Made by a program: the position numbers and the translations under genes. A stretch of 64,000 bases of DNA from positions 4,092,001-4,156,000 of the forward strand of contig CM034546.1 in assembly GCA_020055645.1 (NCBI GenBank), in the 5' to 3' direction. Source of the DNA: Tomocerus qinae. Taxonomy: Eukaryota; Arthropoda; Collembola; Entomobryomorpha; Tomoceridae. The notes below the pieces were generated by a model. The model was not told the DNA's origin. It saw only the letters and a program-made list of their open reading frames with translations, and searched no databases. Below are positions 61,001-64,000 of the stretch, piece after piece; the first letter of the stretch is position 1; the number at the start of each line of letters is the position of its first letter.

Positions 61001-62293
61001 TTGTGATACGTTCTTATCAAAAGAATATGTGAATTGCCCATTTGTGTCAATATCAGAAGAACTGCAGCAAAAATAAATGACTTTTGGAGGGGGGAGAGCA
61101 CCGAAAAAAAAGTAATTTTCGCAAAATGTTGTGTTTTTAAACAAAAATTTGTTTGTTTTATTTTTTTCGATTTCGAAGGGGGACGTGCCCCGCGATGCCT
61201 GGTCAATATGGGATGTGCATAGATTACTGGATCACTATCCTAGTTTTATTTTATCACAAATTGTTAAGGATACTGGATTTTCTAACTTTTTAGATCCAAG
61301 TTGCAATCCAATAATGTTTCCATATCGGTGCTTCATAGCCATAACGTTTTTATGAGGTTCCAATCCCACATTTAAAAAGTTTCCTAAAATTGGCCAACTA
61401 AATGGGCCTATAAACATGGAATAAATTAATATTATGTAAAGTAAAGAACATTCCTCTAAAACCATATCAGCTGAATAAATCTATAGACTTAACTGCAATG
61501 AGACAAGCCATTTCATCAAGAGATGCACAATGGGACAAGTTATAGTTTCACTAACGACTCTACCACTATAGTGCGACATACCATTATATAATAAAATGGG
61601 ACAAGCAACGTATTTGACGAAATGGACGAGAATTTTCAATAAGAGCGTATTATTTTGAATGAGTGGTCAAATTTTCATATAAAGAATTTACAGGGTTTTA
61701 ATGTTGTTTTGAGTTTTGACAACCAAATTGTTTATATACGTTAATGTTTCAAACCAATATTCAATGAATAGTTGCAGATCTGTCACAATGCGCTAGTAAA
61801 ATGGTGGAATAAGTAAATTTCTAGCTACAGCGATTTGGCTCGCCTTTCATCGATACACCTTATTATTTAGTGGATCAATGTTTGAAGCCTACTAAGCGTG
61901 TTGACATGTAAAACAAAATCAGTAATGGTAGTGTAGTCCTTACTCATTGCAAAACGACACGAACATACATACATACAAACATTTATACAGAATACCGACA
62001 GAATTGCTTGCGCATTTCCTACTTTAGGTTTGTGTATTAGTAAAGATGCTAAGAAATTTTTATGAAGTTTTTATTTTGTGTTTCCTGAAAAATTTTATAG
62101 TTGGGACTTGTTACATTGTAGACCAGTTAATGAAATGGCTTATCACACATTAGTCAGATGATATGTTTAATGGGTGATAATTTTTAGTATCAGTCGTTTA
62201 CTTGCCTGGAGGAAATCTTTTTGGTCTTCCATTTAAATATAAACTCAGAGGTACAAAGCAGAATATCACGGCAGCTATTAATAATTCTATCAT
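55070..62293 (-). CDS. CYP2-clan cytochrome P450, seven exons, complete
   Basis: Exons in order: 62206-62293, 61287-61407, 58948-59054, 58603-58879, 57532-57782, 57120-57300, 55070-55529. All six junctions agree in phase (1, 2, 1, 2, 1, 2), giving 494 residues, a normal P450 length. The product is a haem monooxygenase anchored in the ER membrane. Visible features: N-terminal helix (residues 2-20), RPKRFPPGPFSWP hinge, EQRRF of helix C, I-helix AGVETSST, ExxR in EVLR, PERF-type FRPERYL and the haem loop FSTGRRVCPG. Hinge style and EQRRF place it in the CYP2 clan; substrate unknown. Oddities: intron 1 uses a GC donor (CAG/gcaagt), the exon 2 donor is weak (AAA/gttaga), and the helix C Trp (WxxxR) is Gly (GKVGMEQRR). 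Intron 2 is large (59055-61286). TATA at 62445 and AATAAA at 54949 bracket it. Confidence 0.93.
56352..56590 (-). mobile_element. GGGAAAT-rich dispersed repeat, copy 2 (inverted)
   Basis: The reverse complement matches 49376-49616. It lies in P450 intron 6. Landmarks are GTTGGACGTCC, CCCAAAAATTTGAA, GATACCCACATTTCCC and CCCGTTAGTGG. Confidence 0.75.
56665..56848. mobile_element. Short GC-rich-tipped inverted-repeat element
   Basis: The ends GCACGTATCCAGA and TCTGGATACGTGC are perfect complements enclosing 184 bp with G/C homopolymer runs and GCGCGAAGCGCG. It is in intron 6 of the P450. Similar AACCTAT motifs lie on each side but a target duplication is not proven. Confidence 0.7.
59055..61286. 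other. Large P450 intron with a 70-bp direct repeat
   Basis: No gene is supported. Two similar segments, about 59967-60035 and 60430-60495, share GAGGAAGTGG, GTGCATATATTACG and GTGCAGTTGATG about 460 bp apart. Confidence 0.5.
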
Positions 62294-63430
62294 TTTTAAC
62301 GCTGAAAATTAATGAAAAAAATAATTTAAATAGTTAATAAGTACTCTCATGAACAAATAAACAAAATTAATCAATTAATAACACAATTATTTCCATGAAC
62401 CAAAAGAAATTATATTGTAATGTAATGCATGTTTAGAAATATTGTTTTTATAATCGATAAAAAACAGACTAAATTGCTAATTAAGTTGTAAAAATTTTTA
62501 AGCAAAGTTGTGTAGTTAGATAATGATTTATATTTTATGTAGTTTTCTAATTATAAATTTAAAGGGGAAATACAGTTATAGTTATTTAGTTTGTAATTTG
62601 GAAGTGATTGAAGTTAAATCTTAATTCAAAAGTGATTTTTAAAAAAATTTGAATGAAATTTACCATTACCGCAGCAAAAGTTGGATTCCTTCGAATTAGT
62701 GCTAGTAATCTTCACAGTTTCCAGGCAGATAGATAAATGAGCAGAAAGAAGGTGATCTAGTATCTACGTGCAGATTGTAGGCTTAACAGCGAAAAGTAAA
62801 AAGTGGTTATAAAATTTTTAGCAACAACAATTTTTTATATGTTCTGACGAGAATGCAAAAGAGCGAGATCATTAGTTTCGATGCATACTGCAGAAGATTT
62901 TTGTAGTCCGTAATCTCGTCAGTAACCAGTTCTCCAGGTTTTCTATCTACCTCATTGACGCAGAAATATCAGGGTACAGTAATAAATCACTGTACTTGGA
63001 TAATTGACTACTACTCCAGTAGTGCCTACGTATAATTTTGCGCCGACCAGTCTGCAGCTAGGCATGACAAGCAAAATTAGCAAAAACCCGGGTGTCTGGG
63101 TTTTTGCTTTACAATGAGACATTGTGGGAAACCAAGGATCACAGCTGCAATTTTAAATATATTCGTTATTTCAATTCATCAATCAACGTAATAAACAAGT
63201 GACACAAGTATTTATTTGTCAAAATATTGAGATACTAGTAATATGCCCGTTCTCCGAACGGGAAATGGGTAATCCCTCAATGGGGACGGTAGGTCATGAG
63301 TATGCATTATGCATTAAAAAAAGTATGAAAATTAACAGATTAAAATGTTTAAAAAATTGCTTGCTGCATTGCTACAACATCCAACCGACGGGGAACAAAA
63401 TACAATGGTTATCGAATCAACATAATAATA
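62294..63430. other. P450 upstream region
   Basis: 62294-62680 is shared with the duplicated copy near 28.6-29.0 kb. Beyond 62700 nothing is recognised. A short CCGTTCTCCGAACGGG hairpin lies near 63248. Confidence 0.45.
62445..62452 (-). promoter_or_regulatory. TATA box of the P450 gene
   Basis: TATAAAAA on the - strand about 150 bp upstream of the ATG at 62293. The same site survives as TATAAAAG in the duplicated fragment (28798-28805) at a similar distance (about 187 bp), supporting its identity. Confidence 0.5.
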
Positions 63431-63431
63431 G

Positions 63432-64000
63432 TGAACGACCCCGTAATTTAAATAGACGTCATTGTAAATGACCCCCTCATTTTAAATAGACGTCATTGTA
63501 AATGACCCCCTCATTTTAAATAGACGTCATTGTAAATGACCCCCTCATTTTAAATAGACGTCATTGTAAATGACCCCCTCATTTTAAATAGACGTCATTG
63601 TAAATCGACAGTGCCCAAGCCCCCCAAAATCGAAGAAAAGAAAGAAATTTTTGTCTTAAAACCAAAAATTTTTCATAATATTTTCAACGATAATTTGTCC
63701 TAAATTTTTTTCTGGCTGCGTCCCTGGCAAATGACCCCGTCATTTTAAATAGACGTCATTGTAAATGACCCCCGCATTTTAAATAGACGTCATTATAAAT
63801 GACCCCGTCATTTTAAATAGATATCATTTTAAACAGACGTCATTGTAAATGACCCCGTCATTGTAAATGACCCCGTCATTCTAAATAGAAGTCATTGTAA
63901 ATGACCCCGTCATTTTAAATAGACGTCATTGTAAATGACCCCGTCATTTTAAATAGACGCCATTGTAAATGACTCCACATTTTAAATACACGTCATTGTA
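63432..64000. repeat. 34-bp satellite running off the window edge
   Basis: Tandem units of AATGACCCCCTCATTTTAAA plus TAGACGTCATTGTA, with CCCCC or CCCCG variants. The array is interrupted by a unique 120-bp segment (about 63606-63727) and continues to the last base of the window. Each unit junction contains the perfect inverted motif GTCATT-GTA-AATGAC. Confidence 0.9.

Noticed and set aside
61265-61273. U12-type donor (GTATCCTTA on the - strand) with a TTATTTAAC branch point before the next exon
   Set aside because: It would give a phase-0 exon end, while the next P450 exon needs phase 2. The upstream gttaga donor restores the conserved sequence GSKKSVFINDYGLIKEAF.

Overview
The window is animal nuclear DNA. 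Genes are split by short AT-rich introns with GT-AG borders. It is gene-sparse (about nine supportable loci in 64 kb) and full of small DNA-transposon remnants and satellites. The gene families (a divergent ionotropic receptor, a secreted C-type lectin, a fibrinogen-domain lectin, a DUF229 phosphatase-superfamily protein, a CYP2-clan P450) point to an arthropod. I lean towards a springtail or similar early hexapod, but no marker gene settles this.

Layout: 1-4.7 kb is cytosine-poor, non-coding DNA with minisatellites. A 140-bp tandem repeat (5.70-6.16 kb) precedes an ionotropic-receptor pseudogene (6.38-8.87 kb, +). Then come a PIF/Harbinger-like MITE (9.23-9.62 kb), a C-type lectin (11.0-12.0 kb, +), an internally deleted DNA transposon with long inverted ends (13.07-14.35 kb), a small multi-pass membrane protein (14.98-15.88 kb, +), a fibrinogen-related lectin (16.99-18.96 kb, -), a Gln-rich secreted repeat protein (21.46-22.29 kb, -), a TIR element (23.1-23.5 kb), a DUF229 gene (25.04-27.52 kb, +) and a duplicated promoter/first-exon fragment of a P450 (28.5-29.0 kb).

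The centrepiece is a gene at 33.56-45.24 kb (+). Four small exons encode a glycogenin-like GT8 domain. They splice in phase into one 9-kb intronless exon encoding a highly reducing type I polyketide synthase (KS-AT-DH-cMT-psiKR-ER-KR-ACP) that ends in a thioester-reductase domain. The giant exon has a stop just inside its splice acceptor and no ATG before the KS core, so it needs upstream exons. Its first residues look like the end of a glycogenin fold. The GT8 part has lost its DxD metal motif, so it looks like a pseudo-glycosyltransferase fused to a polyketide synthase. I know of no described precedent. The true 5' end was not found.

The right third holds a broken zeste/Myb-like remnant between inverted repeats (47.0-48.1 kb), a large inverted satellite (48.6-49.2 kb), a 25-bp satellite (49.7-49.9 kb), a small secreted peptide gene (51.3-51.7 kb, +), a 20/29-bp satellite (52.6-53.1 kb), a hAT-like MITE with a perfect 8-bp target duplication (53.5-54.2 kb), a complete seven-exon CYP2-clan P450 (55.07-62.29 kb, -) and a 34-bp satellite running off the right edge. 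No operon-like organisation is visible. The polyketide synthase and the P450 are about 10 kb apart with opposite 3' ends facing each other, so joint action is only a guess.
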